A DNA stretch of 64,000 nucleotides, taken from contig NZ_JAUTDO010000006.1 of NCBI RefSeq assembly GCF_030646165.1, positions 403,094 through 467,093 on the forward strand. Direction: 5' to 3'. Below are positions 43,794 through 51,743 of this stretch, piece after piece. The translations under genes and the position numbers were made by a program. The first letter of the stretch is position 1. Every line of letters begins with the position of its first letter. The notes beneath the pieces are model-generated. The model ran no database searches and was not told where the DNA came from. It saw nothing but the letters and a program-made list of their open reading frames with translations. The stretch is from Conexibacter sp. CPCC 206217. GTDB lineage: Bacteria; Actinomycetota; Thermoleophilia; Solirubrobacterales; Solirubrobacteraceae.

Positions 43794-44858
43794 ATGATCG
43801 CGATCGCCAAGCGCGCGCGGCAGGTAGCAGTGGTGGGCATGGTCGGCCTGGGTCTGTTCGCGGCGGGCTGCGGCTCATCCGACGACAGCAGCAGCGGCAG
43901 CAGCGGGTCGAGCACCAGCTCGTCCTCCTCTGACGGCGGCTCCACGCCGATCAAGCTGGGCGTGTTCGGCGCACTGTCGGACGCCGGTATCTACATCGCC
44001 CAGGACAAGGGCTACTTCAGAGACGCCGGCCTCGACGTCAGCCTTGTGCCGACCGGCACCGCGGAGCAGGTCATCAGCGTGCTCGCCGCCGGCCAGGTCG
44101 ACGCGGCCGGCACGGCGCCGACGCCCGGTCTGTTCAACGCGATCCAGCGCGGCGTCGACCTCAAGATCCTGACCGACAAGGGCCGCATCGGCCCCGGCTA
44201 CAGCTGGGTCTCGCTCGTCGTGCGCAGAGACCTCTTCGACGACGGCACGATCACGAGCGTCGACGACCTGAAGGGCAAGAAGGTCGCGCTGCCGGGCAAG
44301 GGCACCTCGACGGCGGCCGAGTTCGCCGAGCTGCTGAGAACGAGAGGCATGACGCTCGACGACGTCAGCATCCAGGCCGGCAACCCGGCCGACGCGCTCG
44401 TCGCACTGACCAACAGAGCGGTCGACGCGGCCGTGCTGCAGGAGCCGTTCATCACGCTGGCGAAGTTCAGAGACGTCGGCCATGAGCTGTCGCCGCTGGG
44501 CGAGGTCGTCCCCAACGGCGAGAACGGCGTGATCGTCGCGAGCGAGAAGCTCGTGAAGGATCCGGAGCTGGCCGACAAGCTCAGAAGCGCCTACCTGAGA
44601 GGCGTCGCGGACTACAACGCCGCGTTCCCCAGAGGCGGCGGCAGAGGCACCGGCCGTCCCGAGGTCGTCGCGATCCTCGCCAGAAACACGCCCGTCAGAG
44701 AGGCGAGACTGTACGACGCGATGGCGCCGGTGCTGTTCAGCGACGACGGCAGCCTCGACACCGACACGATCGACCTGTTCCAGCAGAACTTCATCGATCA
44801 GGGTCTGCAGGAGACGGTCGTCCCGGCGAGCGACTACCTGTACGAAGCGGGCAGATGA
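43794..44858 (+). CDS. Substrate-binding lipoprotein, NMT1/TauA-like
   Basis: The 354-residue lipoprotein has a lipobox in FAAGC (Cys about 26), a long serine-rich linker and an NMT1-type fold (AQDKGYFRDAGLDVSLVP, VDDLKGKKVALPGKG). AAGGAGAGAG precedes the ATG. AGA is used for 14 of its 20 arginines. It captures the substrate for the adjacent importer and is coupled by ATGA to the amidohydrolase gene. Confidence 0.88.
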   Translation: MIAIAKRARQVAVVGMVGLGLFAAGCGSSDDSSSGSSGSSTSSSSSDGGSTPIKLGVFGALSDAGIYIAQDKGYFRDAGLDVSLVPTGTAEQVISVLAAGQVDAAGTAPTPGLFNAIQRGVDLKILTDKGRIGPGYSWVSLVVRRDLFDDGTITSVDDLKGKKVALPGKGTSTAAEFAELLRTRGMTLDDVSIQAGNPADALVALTNRAVDAAVLQEPFITLAKFRDVGHELSPLGEVVPNGENGVIVASEKLVKDPELADKLRSAYLRGVADYNAAFPRGGGRGTGRPEVVAILARNTPVREARLYDAMAPVLFSDDGSLDTDTIDLFQQNFIDQGLQETVVPASDYLYEAGR

Positions 44859-45757
44859 TCGACGTCCACTGTCACCTGCTCCCCGCGAGCTACCCCGAGC
44901 TCGTCGGGGAGCTCGGCGCCGGCACGCCACCCCCGGGCGTGCCGGCGCCCCCCGGGCTGAAGCAGCCGGACGCCTGCTGGGAGCGCCTCGGCGACGACGG
45001 CTGGGCCGTCGTCGCTCCGCCCCCGCTGGCGTTCCGCGACGACCTGGAGGGCGAGCGCCTCGCGCGCTTCGCCGCCGGTCTCAACGACGGCATGGTCGCG
45101 CTCGCGGCCGGCCGTCCGCGCGCGGCGGTGCTCGGCTGGCTGCCGCTCGGCGACCCGGCGACGGCTGTCGCCGAAGTCGAGCGGCTCGCCGGCGAGCAGG
45201 TGGTGGTGGGGATGGCGGTCGGAGCCGCACCTGGCTCGCGACCGCTGTCCGATCCTGCGCTCGACGAGGTCTGGGCCGCGCTCGCCGCGGCCGATCTCGG
45301 CCTCTTCGTGCACCCCGACGGCGACCCGCTCGGGGCCGCCAAGACGGGTGCGCGGCCGTCGATCCTCGGCTTCCCGACGGTCACGACGGCCGCCCTGCTG
45401 GACCTGCTCGCAGCCGACTGCGCCCTCTGGGACAGCGGCGTGAGACTGTGCGCCGCGCACGGCGGCGGCTTCGTCGCGGTCGCGCACTCGCGTGCGACGC
45501 GTCTGCTCGACCCCGAGGCGCGGGCGGCCCAGCAGCGGCGCCTCGACTCGATCTGGGTCGACGGCGTCGTCTTCGACCCGCGCTTCCAAAGCTTCCTCAC
45601 AGAGCTGTTCCCGGCCGGTCGCGTGCTGCTCGGCAGCGACTGGCCCTTCCCGCTGAGCCTGACGAGCGCGGAGCTGTCCGCGCAGGCGCAGGCCAGCGTC
45701 ATCGATCCCTTCCAGGCCGCGACGGCATGGTGTCCCCGCCTCGCGAGACTCGCATGA
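44855..45757 (+). CDS. Amidohydrolase-2 family protein (ACMSD/decarboxylase-like)
   Basis: This 300-residue TIM-barrel protein starts with the metal motif DVHCHLLP (residues 3-10, HxH). A central His appears in GLFVHPDGD, another in CAAHGGGF, and the late Asp in LLGSDWPFPLS (about 267). This is the pattern of ACMSD-type decarboxylases and related hydrolases of aromatic or heterocyclic acids. It is probably the first catabolic enzyme for the imported acid. Confidence 0.82.
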   Translation: MIDVHCHLLPASYPELVGELGAGTPPPGVPAPPGLKQPDACWERLGDDGWAVVAPPPLAFRDDLEGERLARFAAGLNDGMVALAAGRPRAAVLGWLPLGDPATAVAEVERLAGEQVVVGMAVGAAPGSRPLSDPALDEVWAALAAADLGLFVHPDGDPLGAAKTGARPSILGFPTVTTAALLDLLAADCALWDSGVRLCAAHGGGFVAVAHSRATRLLDPEARAAQQRRLDSIWVDGVVFDPRFQSFLTELFPAGRVLLGSDWPFPLSLTSAELSAQAQASVIDPFQAATAWCPRLARLA

Positions 45758-45822
45758 GCTCGCACCGCCGCCACGGTCTTCCGACACCCCAAAGGAGAGC
45801 GCGTGCGCACGCGGTTCGTTGA
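45754..45822 (+). CDS. 22-codon mini-ORF bridging the amidohydrolase and MBL genes
   Basis: The ATG at 45754 overlaps the amidohydrolase stop (ATGA). The 22-codon frame ends at 45822, inside the MBL gene. It spans the ribosome site of the MBL gene and could keep the two genes translationally linked. No function is seen in the basic, arginine-rich peptide; it may be incidental. Confidence 0.2.
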   Translation: MSSHRRHGLPTPQRRARAHAVR

Positions 45823-46648
45823 AGTCGCTCCCGACGTCTACGCAGTCCTCGGCAGCAACGGCATGCCCAACGCCGTCTGCATCGACGGCGGCGAAGACGG
45901 CGTCGTGATCGTCGACTCACTCTTCACGCCCAGATACGCGACCGAGATGATGACCGCGCTGCGCGAGGTCACCGACGCCCCGGTCAAGGCGCTGATCAAC
46001 ACGCACTTCCACTGCGACCACACGTTCGGCAACACGGCGATCCCGACCGACCGGATCATCGCCCACGAGCGTGCGCTCGCCGAGCTGCAGCGGCGCGGCC
46101 AGAACTACGTCGTTGAGCTGAGCGGCCGCCGCCCCGACCTCGCGCCCGAGCTGGTCGACATCGGCGTCAGAGTCCGCTACCCGACCGAGACGTTCGGCGA
46201 CGAGGGCATGACGCTGAGAGCCGGCGACATGACGCTCGAGTTGAGATTCCACGGCGAGCTGGCGCACACCGACCACGACGTGACGGTCACGATCCCAGAG
46301 CGCGGCGTGCTGATCGCCGCCGACCTCGTCGTCGAGGGCGTTGCGCTGTTCATGCACGACGGCGAGCTGTACGGCCTGCGCAACGTGCTGCAGAAGCTCC
46401 CGCGCGAGGGCATCAGCGTGGTCATCCCGGGCCACGGCGAGGTCGGCGGCCTCGAGCGGATCGACGACAACCTCAGACAGATCGCGGAGATCGTCGAGGT
46501 CACCGAGCGCGTGATCGCCGCCGGCGGCGACGAGGCCGCGGCCCGTCAGGCGGGCCTGGAGCACTTCGCCGACCTGCCGTTCTGCAGACAGCGCGTCCCC
46601 GACAGCATGGGACAGGCGTACGCGCAGCTGACCGGAGCCACCGCATGA
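45803..46648 (+). CDS. Metallo-beta-lactamase fold hydrolase
   Basis: The 281-residue protein has the full MBL zinc motif: NTHFHCDHTFGN (HxHxDH, about 66-77), ELAHTDHDVTV (about 151) and VIPGHGEV (about 214). It lacks a signal peptide, so it is a cytoplasmic hydrolase of thioesters, lactones or similar bonds, not a resistance enzyme. The GTG start has AAAGGAGAG upstream. The end overlaps the aldolase-type gene by ATGA. Confidence 0.85.
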   Translation: MRTRFVEVAPDVYAVLGSNGMPNAVCIDGGEDGVVIVDSLFTPRYATEMMTALREVTDAPVKALINTHFHCDHTFGNTAIPTDRIIAHERALAELQRRGQNYVVELSGRRPDLAPELVDIGVRVRYPTETFGDEGMTLRAGDMTLELRFHGELAHTDHDVTVTIPERGVLIAADLVVEGVALFMHDGELYGLRNVLQKLPREGISVVIPGHGEVGGLERIDDNLRQIAEIVEVTERVIAAGGDEAAARQAGLEHFADLPFCRQRVPDSMGQAYAQLTGATA

Positions 46649-47355
46649 GCCTCGCCGACGATCTGGCGATCGCCACGCGCGTGCTCGCGCGGCACGAGCT
46701 GCTGGGCATGTTCGGCCACGTCAGCGTGCTCGCCCCCGAGGCCGGCCGCTACCTCGTCAGCCCCGGCGCGGGCCGCCGCAAGGACCTCTGCCGCGGCGAG
46801 GACGTCTTCGACCTCTCCTTCGACGACGACTGGAAGCCCGGCATGCCGCTGGAGCTGTACATGCACAGCGAGGCGCACCGGCTGACGCCGAGCGTCGGCG
46901 CGCTCGTGCACATCCACGCGCCGGGGCTGACGCAGCTGAGCGTGATGGAGCAGATCCCGTCCGACGTGCTGCAGCTGCACGCGAGCTTCTGGCCCGACGC
47001 CGTGCCGGTCTTCGAGCAGACCGACCTCGTGCGCGACCGCGACGCGGCGACGCACCTGGCGCAGCTGCTCGGCACGCAGTCGCTGGCGCTGATGCGCTGG
47101 CACGGCGCGATCGTCGTCGGCAAGACGCTGCCGGAGGCGCTCTATCGCGCGCTGCACGCCGAGGAGCACGCGCGCACGCTGATCGCGTCGCTGTCGCACG
47201 CGCAGCCGCTGACGGTGCTGCCGGCGTCGGTGCAGCGCGACGAGTTCGACGCGCACCTCGTCAACGAGCGTCTGCTCGACCTGCACTGGAGATACGAGAG
47301 CAGCTTCGTCGCGGGTCCCGACGCGACGTGCGGCTGCGGAGGCGACCATGTCTGA
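46645..47355 (+). CDS. Class II aldolase/adducin family protein
   Basis: This 236-residue protein has the class II aldolase zinc ligands in VHIHAPGL (about 91-98) and in MRWHGAIVVG (about 154), with an acidic residue near MHSEAHRL. The family contains fuculose-phosphate-type aldolases and decarboxylases such as dihydroxyphthalate decarboxylase. With the ACMSD-like amidohydrolase it suggests chain shortening of a carboxylated substrate. The C-terminus carries Cys residues (ATCGCGGDHV). It overlaps the acyl-CoA dehydrogenase gene by 8 bases. Confidence 0.82.
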   Translation: MSLADDLAIATRVLARHELLGMFGHVSVLAPEAGRYLVSPGAGRRKDLCRGEDVFDLSFDDDWKPGMPLELYMHSEAHRLTPSVGALVHIHAPGLTQLSVMEQIPSDVLQLHASFWPDAVPVFEQTDLVRDRDAATHLAQLLGTQSLALMRWHGAIVVGKTLPEALYRALHAEEHARTLIASLSHAQPLTVLPASVQRDEFDAHLVNERLLDLHWRYESSFVAGPDATCGCGGDHV

Positions 47356-48520
47356 GCTGGCGACCCACGAGACCTCGGCCGCGAGCTTCGCGCTCAGCGC
47401 GGAGCAGGAGGAACTGCGTTCGCGCGCGCGTGCGCTGGTCGAGCGCGAAGGCTTCGCCGAGCGTTCGCTGGAGTGGGAGCAGACGGGCGAGTTCCCGTGG
47501 GCGAACGTCAAGGCGCTCGCCGGCGAGGGCCTGCTGGCGACCACGATCCCCGTCGAGCACGGCGGCAACGGCGGCTCCTGGATGGAGGGCGCGCTGGTGC
47601 TGGAGGAGATCGCGCGCGCCTGCTGGGTGACCGCGATGGCGTCGCTCGGCGAGATCGGCGTGCAGTCGCAGGCGCTCGCCGCCTACGGCAGCGACGAGGT
47701 CAGAGCGAAGTATCTGCCGCAGATCGCCTCCGGCGACCTGATCTGCTCCGTCTGCATCACCGAGGAGCAGGCCGGCTCCGACATCTTCTCGATGAGCACG
47801 ATCGCGACCGACGACCCCGACAGCGGCGAGGTCGTCGTCAACGGCGGCAAGGCGCTGATCTCGCGCGGTGACGTCGCGGGCCTGTTCGTCGTCTACGTGC
47901 GCTGGTCGCAGGACCCGGGCATGCGCCCGATCGGCGCCGTGCTGATCCCGCGCGACACGCCCGGGCTGACGATCGACGAGGGTCGCGAGACGCTCGGCGG
48001 CGAGAAGCTCTACGCGCTCAGCTTCGACACCTGCCGTATCCCGGCGAGCTACGTGCTCGCGCGCGAGAACGGCTTCAAGAAGATGCTGACCGCGTTCAAC
48101 GGCCAGCGCTGCCTCAACGCGGCGATCTCCGTCGGCCTCGCGCAGGGTGCGCAGGACGCCGCGGTCGCCTACGTCAAGCAGCGGGTGCAGGGCGGCAAGG
48201 CGCTCGCCGAGCACCAGGGCATCCAGTGGATGATCGCCGACAACGAGATCGAGATCCAGAGCGCCCGCCAGCTCGTCTGGCGCGCGGCCGCGGCGGCCTC
48301 GGGCGGTTTCCCCAACCGTCACGACGCGGCGATCGCGAAGGTCGTCTCCAACGAGATGGCGCTGAGAGTGACCGACCGCGTCGTGCAGCTGTTCGGCGGC
48401 CACGGCTGGCTGAAGGAGTTCCCCGCCGAGCGCTTCCTGCGCTGGGCCCGCTACGGCCCGCTGGGCGGCGGCACGCCGCAGATCCAGCGGACCGCGATCG
48501 CCCGCGAGGTGCTCAAGTGA
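47348..48520 (+). CDS. Acyl-CoA dehydrogenase
   Basis: The 390-residue flavoenzyme has the ACAD motifs CITEEQAGSDIFSMST (about 135-150) and the C-terminal VQLFGGHGWLKEFPAERFLRWAR (seen near 340-362). The Gly/Thr-rich end TPQIQRTAIAREVL is also characteristic. It introduces a 2,3 double bond into a CoA thioester. Position before a CoA-ligase pair and a lyase suggests it acts on the CoA ester made by them. Its stop overlaps the GTG of the ligase beta gene. Confidence 0.9.
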   Translation: MSELATHETSAASFALSAEQEELRSRARALVEREGFAERSLEWEQTGEFPWANVKALAGEGLLATTIPVEHGGNGGSWMEGALVLEEIARACWVTAMASLGEIGVQSQALAAYGSDEVRAKYLPQIASGDLICSVCITEEQAGSDIFSMSTIATDDPDSGEVVVNGGKALISRGDVAGLFVVYVRWSQDPGMRPIGAVLIPRDTPGLTIDEGRETLGGEKLYALSFDTCRIPASYVLARENGFKKMLTAFNGQRCLNAAISVGLAQGAQDAAVAYVKQRVQGGKALAEHQGIQWMIADNEIEIQSARQLVWRAAAAASGGFPNRHDAAIAKVVSNEMALRVTDRVVQLFGGHGWLKEFPAERFLRWARYGPLGGGTPQIQRTAIAREVLK

Positions 48521-49629
48521 GCCAGTTGCTGGAGCACGAGGGCAAGGCGCTGCTGGCCGCGGAGGGCGTCACGATCCCCGACGGGATCGTCGTCACCACG
48601 ACGGCGGGCGTGGCTGAAGCCGCCGCCAGACTCGGCGGGCGCGTCGCGGTGAAGGTGCAGATCCCGACCGGCGGGCGCGGCAAGGCCGGCGGCATCAGAG
48701 TCGTCGAGGCCGGCGCGGCCGAGGCGGAGGCGGCGCAGTTGCTGGGCGCGAGCGTGCTCGGCTTCCCGGTCAGCGAGCTGCTGATCGAGCGGGCGCTGCC
48801 GGCCGCGCGCGAGCTGTACGTCGGGATCGCGGTCGAGCCGCGCAGCAGGATGCCGGTGCTGCTGATCAGCGCCGAGGGCGGCGTCGACGTCGAGTCGGCG
48901 GCGGAGACGGTCGCGCGCGTGCCATGGCACTTCAGCCGCGGGCTGCGGGCCGACCACGTCTGGACCGCCGCCGCACAGGCCGGCCTCGACCCCGAGACGA
49001 CGAGACGGCTGGTGCCGGTCGCACGGGCGCTGGCACGGATCTTCAAGGCGCAGAGCGCGCAGCTGGTCGAGGCCAACCCGGTGCTCGACTGCGGCGACGA
49101 CGGTCTCGTCGCCGCCGACGTGCGCGTCGTGCGGGACCCGGCGCTGACGCCGTCGACCGCCTCCGACGAGCGCCATGCGCAGAGCCGCGAGCTGGGCTTC
49201 GACTACGTCACGATCGACCCGCAGGGCCAGGTCGGCTTGATCACGACGGGCGCGGGCGCGTCGATGATGCTGATCGACCTGCTGTCGGAGGCCGGCCTGT
49301 CGGCGATCGACTTCTGCGACATCCGCACCGGCACGATGCGCGGCGACGGGACGCGGCTGCGGTTCGTGCTCGACGACCTCACCTCACACGCGACGCTGAG
49401 AGTGATCGCGGTCAACGTCTTCGCGGGCGTGACCGACCTCGAGGAGTTCGTCGCGCTGCTGCTGGAGGCGCTGGCCACGGTCGGGCCACAGGTGCCGGTC
49501 GTCGTGCGCGTCGAGGGCCGCGGGGTCGAGGGCGCGCGCCAGCGGCTCGCGGCCGCCGGCATCGAGGCGGTCACGTCGCCCGAGCAGCTGGTCGAGCGGA
49601 TCGCGCACCACACGAAGGAAGGCAACTGA
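48517..49629 (+). CDS. Succinyl-CoA-synthetase beta-like (ATP-grasp) subunit of an acid-CoA ligase
   Basis: This 370-residue subunit has the ATP-grasp fold with VKVQIPTGGRGKAGGI (about 46-61) and LIERALPAARELYVGI. The C-terminal CoA-ligase domain has the phosphate loop ITTGAGASMMLIDLL. It resembles SucC and malate-CoA ligase beta chains. Because it is catabolic and next to a lyase, the acid is probably not succinate in the Krebs cycle sense. Coupled to the alpha gene by TGATG. Confidence 0.85.
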   Translation: MSQLLEHEGKALLAAEGVTIPDGIVVTTTAGVAEAAARLGGRVAVKVQIPTGGRGKAGGIRVVEAGAAEAEAAQLLGASVLGFPVSELLIERALPAARELYVGIAVEPRSRMPVLLISAEGGVDVESAAETVARVPWHFSRGLRADHVWTAAAQAGLDPETTRRLVPVARALARIFKAQSAQLVEANPVLDCGDDGLVAADVRVVRDPALTPSTASDERHAQSRELGFDYVTIDPQGQVGLITTGAGASMMLIDLLSEAGLSAIDFCDIRTGTMRGDGTRLRFVLDDLTSHATLRVIAVNVFAGVTDLEEFVALLLEALATVGPQVPVVVRVEGRGVEGARQRLAAAGIEAVTSPEQLVERIAHHTKEGN

Positions 49630-50516
49630 TGGGCATCTTCGACGACGCCGGCGCGAACGTCCTGATCCAGGGCATCACCGGCCGTGCGGCCAGCCGCCAC
49701 GCCAGGCACATGATGGACTACGGCACGAACGTGGTCGCGGGCGTCGCGCCCGGCCGCGCGGGCCGGATCGTCGACGGCATCCCGGTCTTCGACACGATCG
49801 CCGCGGCGGTCGAGGCGACCGGTGCGACCACCAGCGTCGCGTTCCTGCCGACCGGAGCCGTCGGCGACGGCCTCGCGGAGGCGGCCGAGGCGGGCATCCG
49901 CCTGACCGTCTGCCTGACCGAGGGCGTCCCGCTGCACGACGTCGTCAGCGGCCTGGAGGCGGCGCGCGAGGCCGGCATGCGCGTGATCGGGCCGAACTGC
50001 CCGGGGATGGTCAGCGCCGGGCGCTACCTGCTCGGCTTCCTGCCGGTCGAGCGGATGCCGGTCGGCGGCACGGCGGTGCTGTCGCGCAGCGGCACGCTGT
50101 CCTACGAGGCGGTCCACGCGCTTGGGAACGGCGGCCTCGGCGTCTCGCTTTGGATCGGCGTCGGCGGCGACCGCGTGAAGGGCTCCTGCTTCGCGGACCT
50201 GCTGCCGGACGTGCTGGCCGACGAGCGGACCGACTCGCTCGTGCTGCTGGGCGAGATCGGCGGCACCGACGAGGAGGACCTCGCGGAGCTGCTGCGCGAC
50301 GACGACCTGCCGGTCGTCGCGCTGCTGGCCGGGTCGAGCGCGCCGGAGGGCGTCAGCCTCGGCCACGCCGGCGCGATCGTCGAGGGCGGGCGCGGCACGT
50401 ACAAGGCCAAGCGCGCGTCGCTGGAGGCGGTCGGCGTCGACGTCGTGACGCGGCCGTCGGACATCCCGGCGAAGATCCTCGCGAAGCGGCCCACGGCCGC
50501 GGCGACGCGCGGCTGA
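49629..50516 (+). CDS. Succinyl-CoA-synthetase alpha-like subunit of the acid-CoA ligase
   Basis: The 295-residue subunit has the CoA-binding Rossmann domain (NVLIQGITGRAASRHA, about 10-25), GPNCPGMVS (about 121) and the phosphohistidine loop in LGHAGAIVEGG (about 241). This is the alpha chain of succinate/malate/itaconate-CoA-ligase-type enzymes. It forms a pair with the preceding gene. Confidence 0.87.
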   Translation: MGIFDDAGANVLIQGITGRAASRHARHMMDYGTNVVAGVAPGRAGRIVDGIPVFDTIAAAVEATGATTSVAFLPTGAVGDGLAEAAEAGIRLTVCLTEGVPLHDVVSGLEAAREAGMRVIGPNCPGMVSAGRYLLGFLPVERMPVGGTAVLSRSGTLSYEAVHALGNGGLGVSLWIGVGGDRVKGSCFADLLPDVLADERTDSLVLLGEIGGTDEEDLAELLRDDDLPVVALLAGSSAPEGVSLGHAGAIVEGGRGTYKAKRASLEAVGVDVVTRPSDIPAKILAKRPTAAATRG

Positions 50517-50531
50517 GGCGGAGGGCGCACG

Positions 50532-51464
50532 ATGAGCGGGCTCCCGAAGAGCGTCAAGATCCGCGAGGTCGGTCCGCGCGACGGCTTCCAGAACGAGGAC
50601 GAGACGATCGCGACCGCGGACAAGGTGCGGCTGATCGAGCTGCTCGGCCGCACCGGCCTGAGACGCATGGAGATGACCAGCTTCGTGCGCCCGGACGTGA
50701 TCCCGCAGCTGGCCGACGCCGGCGCGGTGCTGGAGGCGGTGACGCTGCCCGACGACGTCAGCGTCAGCGTCCTGGTGCCGAACCCGCGCGGCCTCGACGG
50801 CGCGCTCGCGCACCGCGACAGGATCGACGAGGTCAGCGTCTTCCTGTCGGCGTCGGAGACGCACAACGAGCACAACGTCAACCGCTCGGTCGCGGAGTCG
50901 CTGGCGGGGCTGGAGGTCGTGCTGAAGCGGGCGGGGGAGGAGGGGCTGCGCCGCGTCGCGGTGATCGCGACCTCGTTCGGCTGCCCCTACGAGGGCTACG
51001 TCGACCCCGCGCGCGTGCGCGAGATCGCGGCGACGCTGGTCGACTTCGGCGCCGACGAGATCGGCTTCGGCGACACGACCGGGATGGCCAACCCGATCCA
51101 GGTCGGCGAGTTCTTCCACGCCGCCCGGGCGGCCGACGGCCTCGCCGAGACCGAGCTGACCGCCCACTTCCACAACACCCGCGGCCAGGGACTTGCGAAC
51201 GTGCTGGCGGCGCTGCAGGCCGGCGTCACCTCGTTCGAGTCGTCGTTCGGCGAGCTGGGCGGCTGCCCCGTCCCGAAGGGTGCGACCGGCAACATCGCCT
51301 CCGAGGACCTCGTCTCGATGCTGGAGGAGATGGGCGTCGCCACCGGCATCGACCTCCCCCGACTCCTGGAAGCCTCCCGCGCCGTCCGCGACGTCCTCGC
51401 CCGCCCGCTCGGCAGCCACACGCTCAGAGCGGGGCCGATCGAGTGGCACCGGGCGGGGGAGTAG
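50532..51464 (+). CDS. Hydroxymethylglutaryl-CoA lyase-like enzyme
   Basis: This 310-residue TIM-barrel lyase has REVGPRDGFQNED (about 11-23), the metal motif TAHFHNTRGQGLAN (about 214-227), GFGDTTGMANP and the signature loop FGELGGCPVPKGATGN (about 240-255) with its catalytic Cys. It would cleave a 3-hydroxy-3-methylacyl-CoA such as HMG-CoA or citramalyl-CoA into acetyl-CoA and a keto product. It is the last gene of the IclR-led operon. The ATG has GGAGGG 6 bases upstream. Confidence 0.9.
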   Translation: MSGLPKSVKIREVGPRDGFQNEDETIATADKVRLIELLGRTGLRRMEMTSFVRPDVIPQLADAGAVLEAVTLPDDVSVSVLVPNPRGLDGALAHRDRIDEVSVFLSASETHNEHNVNRSVAESLAGLEVVLKRAGEEGLRRVAVIATSFGCPYEGYVDPARVREIAATLVDFGADEIGFGDTTGMANPIQVGEFFHAARAADGLAETELTAHFHNTRGQGLANVLAALQAGVTSFESSFGELGGCPVPKGATGNIASEDLVSMLEEMGVATGIDLPRLLEASRAVRDVLARPLGSHTLRAGPIEWHRAGE

Positions 51465-51718
51465 CGGACGACGGCTACGGCGCGATCCGCTCGACGTTCG
51501 CGCGATTCCAGCCTCGAGACGACGTCGCCGCCGGACAGCAGGTGACCGGCAAGTCGCACGTCGCGATCGGCAGCGCGATCAGACAGCTCGAAGCCGCCGG
51601 CATCCTCCAGCCGCTGAACGCGAAGAAGTGGGGTCGCCTGTGGGGATGCGGCGAGTTGCTGAAGCTGGTCGGCGACTTCGAGGCTGGGGTCTCGGCTCCG
51701 GTCGCTCGACCAGCGTGA
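51465..51718 (+). pseudogene. Remnant of a Fic-family protein (C-terminal winged helix)
   Basis: The frame ending at 51718 encodes a stretch with QQVTGKSHVAIGSAIRQLEA, then AGILQPLNAKKWGRLWGCGELL and LVGDFEAG. This strongly resembles the winged-helix tail found after the Fic domain in actinobacterial Fic proteins. There is no Fic motif (HPFxxGNGR) upstream; the previous gene occupies that DNA. The frame has no convincing start (a GTG at 51443 lies inside the lyase gene), so I read it as a truncated leftover. Confidence 0.55.
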
Positions 51719-51731
51719 GCCCGCGCCACCG

Positions 51732-51737
51732 TATAGT
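51732..51737 (+). promoter_or_regulatory. -10 element placed for a leaderless transcript
   Basis: TATAGT lies 6 bases before the ATG at 51744, so the expected transcription start is at or within a base or two of the ATG. No ribosome site is present. This is the typical arrangement of leaderless actinobacterial mRNAs. A -35 element is not obvious. Confidence 0.45.
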
Positions 51738-51743
51738 GCCGGC

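Noticed and set aside
45803..46648. Beta-lactamase resistance gene
   Set aside because: It has the MBL fold but no signal peptide and sits in a catabolic operon, so a metabolic hydrolase is far more likely.
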